Positions 51,818 through 60,043 of a DNA stretch of 64,000 bases are shown piece after piece. Within the stretch, counting starts at the first letter, position 1, and each line of letters starts with the position of its first letter. The DNA comes from Nevskiaceae bacterium (GTDB lineage: Bacteria > Pseudomonadota > Gammaproteobacteria > Nevskiales > Nevskiaceae). Both the position numbers and the translations under genes were made by a program. Under the pieces are notes generated by a model, which searched no databases, was not told the DNA's origin, and saw only the letters and a program-made list of their open reading frames with translations. The DNA is taken from contig SCRT01000001.1 in the NCBI GenBank assembly GCA_004298465.1, positions 186,001-250,000 of the forward strand. The letters run 5' to 3'.

Positions 51818-52707
51818 TCCCCCAAGCTTATCTCCAGGCGTGGAGCGCGAAGGCGCCGTGGCCGGATTTTCGGCAGGTCGAGCAGGATCTCATCATTTGC
51901 CGCGCACTATGTGATCTGTTCAACGCGCCTGGGCTGCGTGGCAAGATCGCGTTTCGTGGTGGTACCGCGATCAACAAGTTGCTGTTTCAGCGACCGCTGC
52001 GTTACTCCGAAGATATCGACCTGGTACAGGCCCGGCCCGGGCCGATCGGTGCGACGGTCGATGCGATCCGCGCTGCGCTGGCGTGGTTGGGCGAATGCCG
52101 CCGGGAGCAGGCGGGGCACTCGATGCACTTGGTGTTCAAGTTCACGCCTGAAGCCGACGCGCAATCGACGTTGAAGTTGAAGGTCGAGATCAACACGCGC
52201 GAACATGGGAGCCTGTTTGGTATTCGCTCCTATCCTTTCGTGGTCGAGAGCGATTGGTATCAAGGCAAGACCGAAGTCGCTTCCTTCGAGCCGGAAGAAC
52301 TGTTCGGCACCAAGCTCCGCGCACTCCTGCAGCGGCGAAAGAACCGAGACTTGTTCGATCTCGGCGAAGGGCTGAAAGAGCTGGCATTGGATGCCGACAA
52401 GCTGGTGGCCAGCTTCGAGCATTACCTCGCGCTCGAAGGCAAGCCGATCACACGCGCTATTGCTGAGGAACGCATGCTGGAGAAGCTGACGCGCAGTTTG
52501 ACGGAAGACATTGCGCCGTTGCTGCCTGCCGGAGTGCGTTTCAACGACGACGATGCGATCGATGCTTTCGAGCGTGTTTGGTTTGAGCTGGTGGCACGAC
52601 TCAAAGGTGGCGCATGGAAATCGACCGATAAGGTAGTCGCCGAACTGCGCGCAAAGGGTTATCCGAAGTTGCTGGAGATGAAGACACGGGGGGAGGGGAC
52701 GCAATGA
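51814..52707 (+). CDS. abiEii: AbiEii nucleotidyltransferase toxin
   Basis: A 297-residue nucleotidyltransferase toxin (DUF1814 type). Motif I FRGGTAINKLLF (GGTAINK 49-55) and the acidic motif RYSEDIDLV (65-70) of the DNA polymerase beta-like fold, then EELFGTKLRALLQRRKNRDLFDL. Toxins of this family block growth, in some cases by modifying tRNA 3' ends. TTG start at 51814 overlaps the abiEi stop, with GTGGAGGT well placed upstream. Its 3' end overlaps qatA by ATGA. Confidence 0.92.
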   Translation: MIPQAYLQAWSAKAPWPDFRQVEQDLIICRALCDLFNAPGLRGKIAFRGGTAINKLLFQRPLRYSEDIDLVQARPGPIGATVDAIRAALAWLGECRREQAGHSMHLVFKFTPEADAQSTLKLKVEINTREHGSLFGIRSYPFVVESDWYQGKTEVASFEPEELFGTKLRALLQRRKNRDLFDLGEGLKELALDADKLVASFEHYLALEGKPITRAIAEERMLEKLTRSLTEDIAPLLPAGVRFNDDDAIDAFERVWFELVARLKGGAWKSTDKVVAELRAKGYPKLLEMKTRGEGTQ

Positions 52708-54638
52708 TTCTGACTGACAACGAAACCAAAGTTGATCTGTTGAACAACGAGGCTATCGCTACCACGATCACCAGGTTGCTTCGCGAGCAGCCCGACCATC
52801 CGGTGACGATTGGCGTGCATGGTGACTGGGGCGCGGGCAAGTCCAGCGTGCTCGAAATGATCGAGGCTGGCTTCGCAGACCAGGACGATGTCCTGTGCCT
52901 GAAGTTCAACGGATGGCGTTTCCAAGGCTTCGAGGACGCGAAGATCGCGTTGATCGAGGGCATCGTCACGGGCTTGGTCGAGAAACGTCCTGCGCTAAAG
53001 AAGGCCGCGGTAGCCGTCAAGAATGTCTTCCGGAGTATCGACTGGCTGAAGGTCGCCAAGCGGGCCGGTGGTTTGGCGCTGACCACATTCACGGGTATTC
53101 CGACCCCCGGGCAAATCGGAGCCATCGTCGGCTCGCTCGAAGCGCTGGTGTCAGATCCTGCCAAACTCGTGACGAAGGAGAATATTTCGACGGCCATCGG
53201 CGAGGCGAAGGCCGTGCTCAAGCTGGGCGAGTCCAAGAATGTGCCGGAGGAAGTGGAAGCCTTCCGCAAGGCGTTCGACCAGCTCCTGAAAGATGCCGGC
53301 ATCAAGCAGCTCGTCGTCCTGATCGACGATCTCGACCGCTGCCTGCCCGACACAGCCATCGAAACGCTCGAAGCGATTCGGCTGTTCGTGTTCACAGCGC
53401 AGACGGCATTCGTTGTCGCGGCCGACGAGGCGATGATTGAATACGCGGTGCGTAAGCACTTTCCCGATCTACCCGACAGCACTGGACCGCGAGACTACGC
53501 CCGAAACTATCTCGAAAAGCTCATCCAGGTCCCGTTCCGTATCCCGGCCTTGGGGGAGACCGAGACACGGATTTATGTGACCTTGTTGTTGACCGGCGCC
53601 GAGGTCGGCGAGAATAACCCGGACTATGGAAAGCTGATCGCCGTAGCGCGGGAGAAGCTGAAACGACCTTGGACCAGCGGCGGCCTCGACGCCACGACAG
53701 TCAAGGCGGCGCTCGGCGAGCAAGCCGAGAAGGCGAACAATGCGCTTGCACTCAGCGACCAGATCGGACCCATCCTGGCCAGCGGAACCAAGGGCAACCC
53801 GCGCCAGATCAAGCGCTTCCTCAACACGCTGTTGTTGCGCGAGCGCACGGCAACTGCGCGCGGCTTTGGCGACGACATCAAATTACCAGTGCTCGCAAAG
53901 CTAATGCTCGCGGAACGCTTCATCCCCAGGTTGTTCGAGCAGATCGCGTTCGTTGCTGCGGTCCATCCGCAAGGGCACTGCGAGGACCTCGAAGCGCTGG
54001 AGGGGAGCCTTGCAGCAGCTGACGACAAAGATCGTAAGCCGAAGGGACAGAAAGCCACCGGATCCACTCCTGCACCCGACAGCACGTTGTTGACCGAGTG
54101 GAAGTCTTCGGAGTCGGTTCGCGACTGGGCTCGACTCTCGCCGAAGCTGTCCGGAGTCGATCTGCGTCCCTACCTGTTCGTAACAAAAGACAAGAAGGAC
54201 TATTTCGGGCCGGTGTCGGTGTTGGGTCATTTGGCCGGTGTGGTCGAGAAGCTGTTCGGCGGGAAGATGACTGTCCAAGGCTACGGAGCCGAGTTAAGGA
54301 AACTCGTGCTGCCCGAAGCCGAGAAAGTGTTCGAAGCCGTGCGCAGCAAGGTCATAGGCACTGGGTCCTTCGACACCAAACCGGCGGGCGTCGATGGTCT
54401 CGCCGTCCTTGTGAAGGCGCAGCCCGGCCTTCAGGGTCAATTGATGGACTTCCTGGAGGCACTGCCGAGTAGCAAGTGCGGCCCTTGGGCGGTCAGCGGT
54501 TGGCAAGGTGTCATTAAAGACACCGAGTGTGCTGATCGCCTGACGAAGCTGCTTGGAAATTGGAGCAAAGTCACCAACAACGCGGGCCTCAAGGCCGGCG
54601 CCGAAGCAGCGCTCAAGGATCTGAAGGGAGGTCGTTGA
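52704..54638 (+). CDS. qatA: QatA, KAP-family P-loop NTPase
   Basis: A 644-residue KAP NTPase: Walker A GVHGDWGAGKSSVLEMI (about 37-52), Walker B LVVLIDDLDRCLPDTAIETLEAIRLFVFTAQTAFVVAADEAMIEYAV, and RNYLEKLIQVPFRIP plus GNPRQIKRFLNTL, all KAP hallmarks. The usual membrane insert between Walker A and B is represented only by a short hydrophobic stretch (about 110-150). In QatABCD anti-phage systems this is the NTPase component. Start overlaps abiEii by four bases. Confidence 0.92.
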   Translation: MILTDNETKVDLLNNEAIATTITRLLREQPDHPVTIGVHGDWGAGKSSVLEMIEAGFADQDDVLCLKFNGWRFQGFEDAKIALIEGIVTGLVEKRPALKKAAVAVKNVFRSIDWLKVAKRAGGLALTTFTGIPTPGQIGAIVGSLEALVSDPAKLVTKENISTAIGEAKAVLKLGESKNVPEEVEAFRKAFDQLLKDAGIKQLVVLIDDLDRCLPDTAIETLEAIRLFVFTAQTAFVVAADEAMIEYAVRKHFPDLPDSTGPRDYARNYLEKLIQVPFRIPALGETETRIYVTLLLTGAEVGENNPDYGKLIAVAREKLKRPWTSGGLDATTVKAALGEQAEKANNALALSDQIGPILASGTKGNPRQIKRFLNTLLLRERTATARGFGDDIKLPVLAKLMLAERFIPRLFEQIAFVAAVHPQGHCEDLEALEGSLAAADDKDRKPKGQKATGSTPAPDSTLLTEWKSSESVRDWARLSPKLSGVDLRPYLFVTKDKKDYFGPVSVLGHLAGVVEKLFGGKMTVQGYGAELRKLVLPEAEKVFEAVRSKVIGTGSFDTKPAGVDGLAVLVKAQPGLQGQLMDFLEALPSSKCGPWAVSGWQGVIKDTECADRLTKLLGNWSKVTNNAGLKAGAEAALKDLKGGR

Positions 54639-55522
54639 TGGGAACCTCGACAGCTTACGGTGGCCCGGGCGGCGGGACACCACTTATTCCGTCGTGGCTG
54701 GGTGACACCGATGGTGGTGATCCTCCCGCTTCCCCTCCCGACGATGCTGCAGGATCAGAGGGCAAGCCGCCCGCGGACGGCTCTACGCCGCCGGTGCCGC
54801 CGAATCGGCCGCCCATTCCCGATACGGCGGACCCACAACGATTCTCCGGCGCTCGCAACAGCTTCACACGATTCGCTGGTTCCGGTGGTAGCGATCGAGC
54901 CAACTTGGGTCGCGCTGTTTCGAGATACGTCTCAACGTCTGCCGGGGGTGCGCGTCGCGCTGCCCAACGCATGGGTGCCTCTCGGAGGGCGGGCGCGCGG
55001 CTCCTCGGGTTTCTAGCAGACGCGCAAACGCGAGGTGTGCGAGAAGCGTTACGCACCCTGAACTTGGAATCGCTGGCAGGTCGCCCGATCACTGAAATTT
55101 TCGTGGGCTTGGCCGATTACATCTGCCCCGGTGCAGGCACAGTGGATGAAGGCATCGCCCGCGAGGCTTACATCGAAACCATTGTTGAGCTGGCGGGCGA
55201 GGGTCTCACTGACCTGGCCACGTTTACTCAGGATCAAATGCAGACGGTTTTCGAGTTATATGCCACTCATGCAATCGAGGCGCGTATCTGCAATGACATC
55301 GGCACCAAGGCAGTGACCATGCCGGCGGATGCGCAGGCGGCGCGCCATGTCGAGCAGCAGTTGCGCGATTTCATCCGAGGCGGAGTAAGCGACGCGCTCA
55401 CTCGTGCGAGAACGGAGACACCCGATCTCACACCCGAACGGATTCGCGGTTTCGTGGACGCTGTATACGAATCCGCATTTGCGATCTTGCATGCCTTGGG
55501 CGAAGCGGAGGCCAACCAATGA
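54638..55522 (+). CDS. qatB: QatB component
   Basis: A 294-residue protein without a characterised domain. The first 75 residues are Gly/Pro/Asp-rich and disordered (GTSTAYGGPGGGTPLIPSWLGD...PPVPPNRPPIPDTADPQRF); the rest is helical (FTRFAGSGGSDRANLGRAVSRYVSTSAGGARRAAQRMGASRRAGARLLGFL, VGLADYICPGAGTVDEGIAREAYIETIVEL). The GTSTAYGGPGGGTPLIPSWL start and gene position match QatB. ATG 54638 shares its A with the qatA TGA. Confidence 0.85.
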   Translation: MGTSTAYGGPGGGTPLIPSWLGDTDGGDPPASPPDDAAGSEGKPPADGSTPPVPPNRPPIPDTADPQRFSGARNSFTRFAGSGGSDRANLGRAVSRYVSTSAGGARRAAQRMGASRRAGARLLGFLADAQTRGVREALRTLNLESLAGRPITEIFVGLADYICPGAGTVDEGIAREAYIETIVELAGEGLTDLATFTQDQMQTVFELYATHAIEARICNDIGTKAVTMPADAQAARHVEQQLRDFIRGGVSDALTRARTETPDLTPERIRGFVDAVYESAFAILHALGEAEANQ

Positions 55523-56886
55523 GACGACAACTCTTGGCAGGCCGGTTCGGCCCCGACGACCACTTCGATGTGAAGGTGGGCGCGGATGAACAGAGAACCT
55601 ATCTGCAACTCGTTGCCGGCAAGAAGTCCTTGGATCATGGCATCGGTAGTGCGCTCACGAGTCTGAAGAAGATCGGCGTATTTCCTTCGGAAATCGGCAT
55701 CGACTTGGTGGTGCTGGCCGCCCATGTCCATGCAGCCGACACGCGCATCTCCCGTGCCGAGCAGTCGCAGGATTCATGGACGCGTGAAATACGGCTGGTC
55801 GTTCCAGTCAGCGATCCAGTTCGTTGGGGTTCGGCAGTGTCAACGTTGAAAAAAATGCTGGATTTCTTGACGGGCGACCGTTGGACGATCGGATTTAGGG
55901 CACGTCCGGCTCGATTTGCCACGATCGCCGAGGTGGCGCCTCCAAGCCTGATTGATTCGCCCTTTGATTCCCTCAGTTTGTTCTCGGGAGGGTTGGATAG
56001 CCTGATTGGTGTCATCGACCTGCTGGAGGAGGGGGCAACGCCGCTATTGGTGAGTCACTTCGGTGAGGGTGCCACCAGCGACGCTCAGAACAAGTTATTC
56101 GCGGGTTTGAGGGAGAACTACACCAAGCCACCGTTCGAGCGGCTGCGGGTCGGAATGACTTTCAAAGATGGCTTGGTGGAAGGCGTGGGTTCGGAGAACA
56201 GCACGCGCGGGAGGTCGTTCCTGTTTTTTGCGCTTGGCGTATTCGCGGGCACTGGGATGCGGCGTTCTTTCGTCTTGCGTGTACCAGAGAATGGTCTAAT
56301 CGCTGTGAATGTGCCTTTGGACCCTCTGCGGCTTGGCTCCAATAGCACTCGCACGACACATCCGTACTACATAGCGAGGTGGAACGACTTGCTCGGTGTG
56401 CTCGGCGTGGACGGGGAAATTCGGAATCCCTACTGGAACAAGACCAAGGGCGAGATGGCCAAGGGCTGTCGCAATCCAGCGCTCTTGAAGAAATTGGCGA
56501 TAGATTCGTTGTCGTGCTCGTCCCCCGCCAAAGCCCGATGGCTAGGACATGGCATTGAGCACTGTGGTTATTGCCTGCCATGTCTGATTCGGCGCGCGGC
56601 GTTGACGGCAGCGTGGGGTGCAGGCAAGGATCCGACGACGTACACTGTGTCCGATCTCCACGCTCAACCCTTGGATACGCGCGAAGCGACCGGCGTGCAG
56701 GTTAGGTCGTTTCAGTACGCGATCGGGCGCCTGAAAGGTAAGCCTCAGCTCGCGAATCTCTTGATCCACAAGCCAGGCTCGCTTGCGGATGAAGCTGCTC
56801 ATCTGGATGAACTTGCCGATGTCTATCGGCGCGGACTTGGCGAAGTCGCACGGTTCATCAATGGCGTTAAGACGAACCCAGGCTAA
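55519..56886 (+). CDS. qatC: QatC, QueC-like PP-loop ATPase
   Basis: A 455-residue protein with the PP-loop SLFSGGLDSLIGVIDLL (SGGLDSL 156-162) of QueC/N-type ATP pyrophosphatases and a C-terminal cysteine cluster (CSSPAKARWLGHGIEHCGYCLPCLIRRAAL), probably zinc-binding, as in QueC. The N-terminal 145 residues are specific to QatC. QueC-like defence proteins may modify proteins or nucleotides. Overlaps qatB by ATGA. Confidence 0.92.
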   Translation: MRRQLLAGRFGPDDHFDVKVGADEQRTYLQLVAGKKSLDHGIGSALTSLKKIGVFPSEIGIDLVVLAAHVHAADTRISRAEQSQDSWTREIRLVVPVSDPVRWGSAVSTLKKMLDFLTGDRWTIGFRARPARFATIAEVAPPSLIDSPFDSLSLFSGGLDSLIGVIDLLEEGATPLLVSHFGEGATSDAQNKLFAGLRENYTKPPFERLRVGMTFKDGLVEGVGSENSTRGRSFLFFALGVFAGTGMRRSFVLRVPENGLIAVNVPLDPLRLGSNSTRTTHPYYIARWNDLLGVLGVDGEIRNPYWNKTKGEMAKGCRNPALLKKLAIDSLSCSSPAKARWLGHGIEHCGYCLPCLIRRAALTAAWGAGKDPTTYTVSDLHAQPLDTREATGVQVRSFQYAIGRLKGKPQLANLLIHKPGSLADEAAHLDELADVYRRGLGEVARFINGVKTNPG

Positions 56887-56900
56887 CCAAGGACGCGGGC

Positions 56901-57659
56901 ATGATTGCGACGGCCGGCCTAGTGGACTTCCACTGCCATCTTGATCTTTATCCGGATCACGCCGCGGCTGTCAAGGATGCGGAGGCGGCGGGAGTATTCA
57001 CATTGGCGGTGACCACGACGCCTCGCGCTTGGCCTCGCAATTACGAACTCGCAAGGCGTACGAAGCATGTTCGTGCGGCGCTTGGGCTTCATCCGCAGTT
57101 GATTGTGGAGCGTGAAAACGAGATCGAGCTGTGGGAGCAGTATCTTTCCGAAACTCGCTATGTCGGGGAGGTCGGCTTGGACGCCGGCCCACGGTTCTTC
57201 AAATCACTCGATGCACAGAAACGCGTGTTCCAGCACGTCTTGCAGTGTTGCGCGCAGGCCGGAAGCAAGATCATTACGGTCCACAGCGTTAGATCGGCAA
57301 AGGCGGTACTCGATCTGGTCGAGATGAACCTGCCGCCCAAGCGGGGAACGGTTGTTCTGCACTGGTTTACCGGGACTAAGAGCGATGCGAAACGAGCCGT
57401 TGAACTAGGTTGTTACTTCTCGATCAATAGTGCAATGCTAAGCAATGAGCGCCATGTGCCAATGGTTCGAGAGATCCCATTGGATAGGTTGCTTACGGAA
57501 ACCGACGGCCCTTTCACACGAACCGACGGCAGGGAGTCAAAGCCGTCCGACGTTGCATTGGTCGTGGAAGGGCTCGCTTCGTTGCGTCAGATATCAGCCA
57601 ACGAGGTCGCGACTACTGTCCGCGGCAATCTGCGTACCTTGGTGGGTGGGCGGATGTGA
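56901..57659 (+). CDS. qatD: QatD, TatD-like nuclease
   Basis: A 252-residue TatD-family metal-dependent hydrolase (TIM barrel): VDFHCHLDLY (H11, H13), LGLHPQL, YVGEVGLDAG (metal Glu), ITVHSVRSA, VVLHWFTGT and LLTETDGPFTR (Asp). The effector nuclease candidate of QatABCD. Starts 14 bp after qatC. Last gene of the operon and of the ICE. Confidence 0.92.
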   Translation: MIATAGLVDFHCHLDLYPDHAAAVKDAEAAGVFTLAVTTTPRAWPRNYELARRTKHVRAALGLHPQLIVERENEIELWEQYLSETRYVGEVGLDAGPRFFKSLDAQKRVFQHVLQCCAQAGSKIITVHSVRSAKAVLDLVEMNLPPKRGTVVLHWFTGTKSDAKRAVELGCYFSINSAMLSNERHVPMVREIPLDRLLTETDGPFTRTDGRESKPSDVALVVEGLASLRQISANEVATTVRGNLRTLVGGRM

Positions 57660-57908
57660 CAACAAGTGCTTTCAGGCGAACCTGGCCGAAATTGGCAGTT
57701 CAGTTCAAAGGGGAACTTGACCGACAAGGTGGCTCCGAGCGGCATGTGGGAGGCATGCGACGTCGCTTGCGTCGCTACGATTCTGCGGTTCCGGCAAGAC
57801 CATTTTTGGCGGTAAAGACGTCCAATCGCGTTGCAGAGAGTACTGGCGAGCACCAGCAAAATACGCCATCACACGATGAGGTATGCACTAGCTTCCGAGC
57901 CGGTTTTG
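57660..57908. other. ICE right-end non-coding region
   Basis: About 250 bp after qatD with lower GC. Overlapping short frames have no coding character. In the excised circle this segment would join the int 3' end, supplying a different end and stop codon for the integrase. Confidence 0.45.
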
Positions 57909-57934
57909 TGGGGCAAATTTGGGGCAATTTGCCC
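57909..57934. other. Probable attR core
   Basis: Carries the 15-bp repeat TGGGGCAAATTTGGG shared with attL. Here the half-sites GGGCAAATT (57911-57919) and AATTTGCCC (57926-57934) form a perfect 9-bp inverted repeat around a 6-bp spacer TGGGGC, the classic arrangement of a tyrosine-recombinase core. Confidence 0.6.
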
Positions 57935-58219
57935 GCCAAACTATGCCAATTCAGGCCCATCTCGCACAGCGTCGTACACCAGCGCAGATGACGTATCATA
58001 TTGAATCAAAACGGCTAGTTCGTCAACTTGCGTTGCCAAGGCATCACTCTAGCTACACAAGCGGGGTATGGCTGCGGATATCGGTTGCTGCGTTCATCGG
58101 GCGGGAAGGTTAAACGGAATCACGCCCGCATGGAACACGCGGGTTGTCGTTGCACCACGAGACGCCCACGCCCTGAATGGGGTGCCCTGTCGCCGTCGGG
58201 GCAGGGCGCCTGTGGCCGC
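57935..58219. other. Chromosomal gap right of the ICE
   Basis: No gene. This should be the DNA that lay upstream of mutS before insertion and may include the original mutS promoter, now 47 kb away. GAATCA and GCTAGTT at 58003-58020 resemble 10683-10695 beside mutS. Confidence 0.45.
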
Positions 58220-59605
58220 TCAGATCGCGCCGAGCGAATACAGCGCGGCGCGCGTCAGGTACTTGTCGTACAGCATCTCGGTGGGCTGGCCGGCGCCGCT
58301 GTGGTAGCCTTCCAGCTCGCGCACCTGCTCGAAGCGCGTCACGCGTCGGGTCTGGATGTCCGATGCCATGATGGACGTCCAGCTGTAGTACGGGTGCTTG
58401 CCGTCCATCACTTTCTGATCGCCGTGCTCGTACAGGCCAGCGCCGCCGTCGTAGGCACGGAACGGCTTGTCGTTGCGATCGTAGGTGACCATGCTGATAA
58501 GTGCCTGCGTGCGGGCGTCGAACCACACGCGTTTCTTGCCGATTGGCGCGCGCGGGTACCGCACCGGCTGGCATTCCACGCAGATGGCTTCCGGCACGAG
58601 CTCCACCGTGACGTCCCAGAAGCTCTTGCCCTGCGGGCCACCGTGGAACTTGTGTTCCCAGTTCGGATTGTCCCACGCCCAGTTGTCGGACAGACCAGCG
58701 AGGAACGGACCGCGGCTGACGATCTTGAAGTTGCCCCAGGTGTTCATCGGGTCGCCGGCCCCCCAGGCGTCCGACAGGTACAGGGTAACACCCGGCACGA
58801 GCGGCTCGAAGCGCTGCGTGGTGGGGAACTGGCGCACACGACGGAACTGCGGCAGATAGCCGTACAGCAGTGGAAACTTGTTCTGGTCGTAGTACCAGAT
58901 GTTGAGGAACGACGTGCCGCGCTGATCCTGCGGTGACAGGAAGAACAGCGTCTGGTAGCGCAAATATTCCTTCCACTTGTCGATGTAGGGCATGGGAGCC
59001 ATCGCCACCCGCCCGGTGGTTTGCAGCGTCGACCAGCAGCCGGTATAGACGTAGCCAATGCTGCCATCCGGCTGCAGCGCGGTCAGCCGTGCGACGTACA
59101 GCGAATTGTCTTGCCGGCCCCAGCCGAGCGTCTGTGCCGCCATCAAATCCTTGCCGGTCTTGAAGTCCGGGAACGGGTTGCCGCCGATCCATGGCTGGCC
59201 GTTCGATTGCACCACGACGTTACCGGTGCTGTCCCAGCTGGCGAGCCCCTTGTTGCGCACCGTGGCTTCCATGTACTCCCAAGGTGACAGTTTCATGACG
59301 TCGGTGGTGGCGGCCTTTAGCTTGAGCTTGCGGCCCTGCGTCAGGATCTGTTCGTAGGTGATGGGCTGCAGCAGCTCCTTGACGTGTTCCACGTTCGATG
59401 CATCGATCGTGTCGCCGGGCTTGAGTTTGCCCTTTGTGTAGACGTCGATGGACAGCAGTTCCGCCGGGTAGGCCTTGGAAGCGTCACCGTCCGCGGCGAT
59501 GGCTGCGTGCAGCGGCATGAGCACGCCGCCGGCGAGCACACCACGGGCGGCGTCGGCCAGGAACTTGCGGCGGCTGAAATCGGGGTCATAACGGCGAATG
59601 CGCAT
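58220..59605 (-). CDS. Tat-exported DUF1329 protein
   Basis: A 461-residue DUF1329 protein with a twin-arginine signal (FSRRKFLADAARGVLAGGVLMPLHAAIA); the paralogue at 6019 uses a Sec signal. DUF1329 features: YPAELLSIDVYTKGKLKPGDTIDASNVEHVKELL, YVARLTALQPDGSIGYVYTG, FPTTQRFEPLVPGVTLYLSDAWGAGDP. Start ATG 59605 places the RR motif correctly. Divergent from the MMPL transporter, the usual partner gene. Tat export hints at folding, or a cofactor, before export. Confidence 0.88.
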   Translation of the reverse strand: MRIRRYDPDFSRRKFLADAARGVLAGGVLMPLHAAIAADGDASKAYPAELLSIDVYTKGKLKPGDTIDASNVEHVKELLQPITYEQILTQGRKLKLKAATTDVMKLSPWEYMEATVRNKGLASWDSTGNVVVQSNGQPWIGGNPFPDFKTGKDLMAAQTLGWGRQDNSLYVARLTALQPDGSIGYVYTGCWSTLQTTGRVAMAPMPYIDKWKEYLRYQTLFFLSPQDQRGTSFLNIWYYDQNKFPLLYGYLPQFRRVRQFPTTQRFEPLVPGVTLYLSDAWGAGDPMNTWGNFKIVSRGPFLAGLSDNWAWDNPNWEHKFHGGPQGKSFWDVTVELVPEAICVECQPVRYPRAPIGKKRVWFDARTQALISMVTYDRNDKPFRAYDGGAGLYEHGDQKVMDGKHPYYSWTSIMASDIQTRRVTRFEQVRELEGYHSGAGQPTEMLYDKYLTRAALYSLGAI

Positions 59606-60043
59606 GGGGATCTCCAGGATCATGCCGAGCGTGCGGTGTTCTCAGGTTGCACGTCAGGTGCATACGTTAGCCTGATTCATCATCACATGCGATGCTCCGT
59701 CCGCTGTTCGGGCGGGCGCACCCGACATCCGGTTTGCACAATCCGCGAGCTGCGATTATTCTCACGCCCACTGTCCGTCATGAAACGGCAGACATAAACG
59801 GCGTGCTGCCATTGGCAGGCGCTCACTCGCCAAGGCGATCATGGAAGCCTTGGAGAAGTTGGGAAGCTTTGGAGGAGGCTTCACTTGCGGATGGCGTGCA
59901 GGGTGTTTTGTGCTCTGACTTTGCCGGCCCGGTTTTGGGGTCCGGCACGCGGCTGCGCCTCGCCGGTCTCTTCCCCGCTGTTTTTCTTGGTTTTTTGATC
60001 GGGTCTTCAATCGCCGCAATTTCAACCTGGGAGTATCTGGCTG
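59606..60043. promoter_or_regulatory. Divergent promoter region with palindrome
   Basis: 438 bp between the DUF1329 and MMPL genes. TGCAC-GTCAG-GTGCA (59648-59662) is a perfect 5-bp inverted repeat near the DUF1329 start, a possible operator for a TetR-type protein encoded elsewhere. No other gene is convincing. Confidence 0.45.

Larger units (their letters stand above)
10717..57934. mobile_element. Tn4371-like integrative and conjugative element with three defence systems
   Basis: The order int-xis, DUF932, parB, radC, DUF736, repA, parA, traF, rlxS, traR, traG, trbBCDEJLFGI is that of Tn4371-family ICEs. The 15-bp direct repeat TGGGGCAAATTTGGG occurs at 10717-10731 and 57909-57923 and marks the proposed ends, about 47.2 kb apart. 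All conjugation, replication/partition and integration genes appear intact, so the element may still be mobile. Cargo: PepSY protein plus SIR2-HerA, RND efflux permease with LysR regulator, and AbiE plus QatABCD. The accessory segments look less GC-rich than the tra/trb backbone. Ends are inferred from repeats, not from an empty site. Confidence 0.92.

Noticed and set aside
10681..58020. Alternative att pair: GAATCA and GCTAGTT at 10683-10695 and 58003-58020
   Set aside because: The two words are contiguous on the left but separated by five extra bases on the right, and there is no inverted half-site structure. The 15-bp repeat at 10717/57909 is longer and has core symmetry. Kept only as a weaker alternative.
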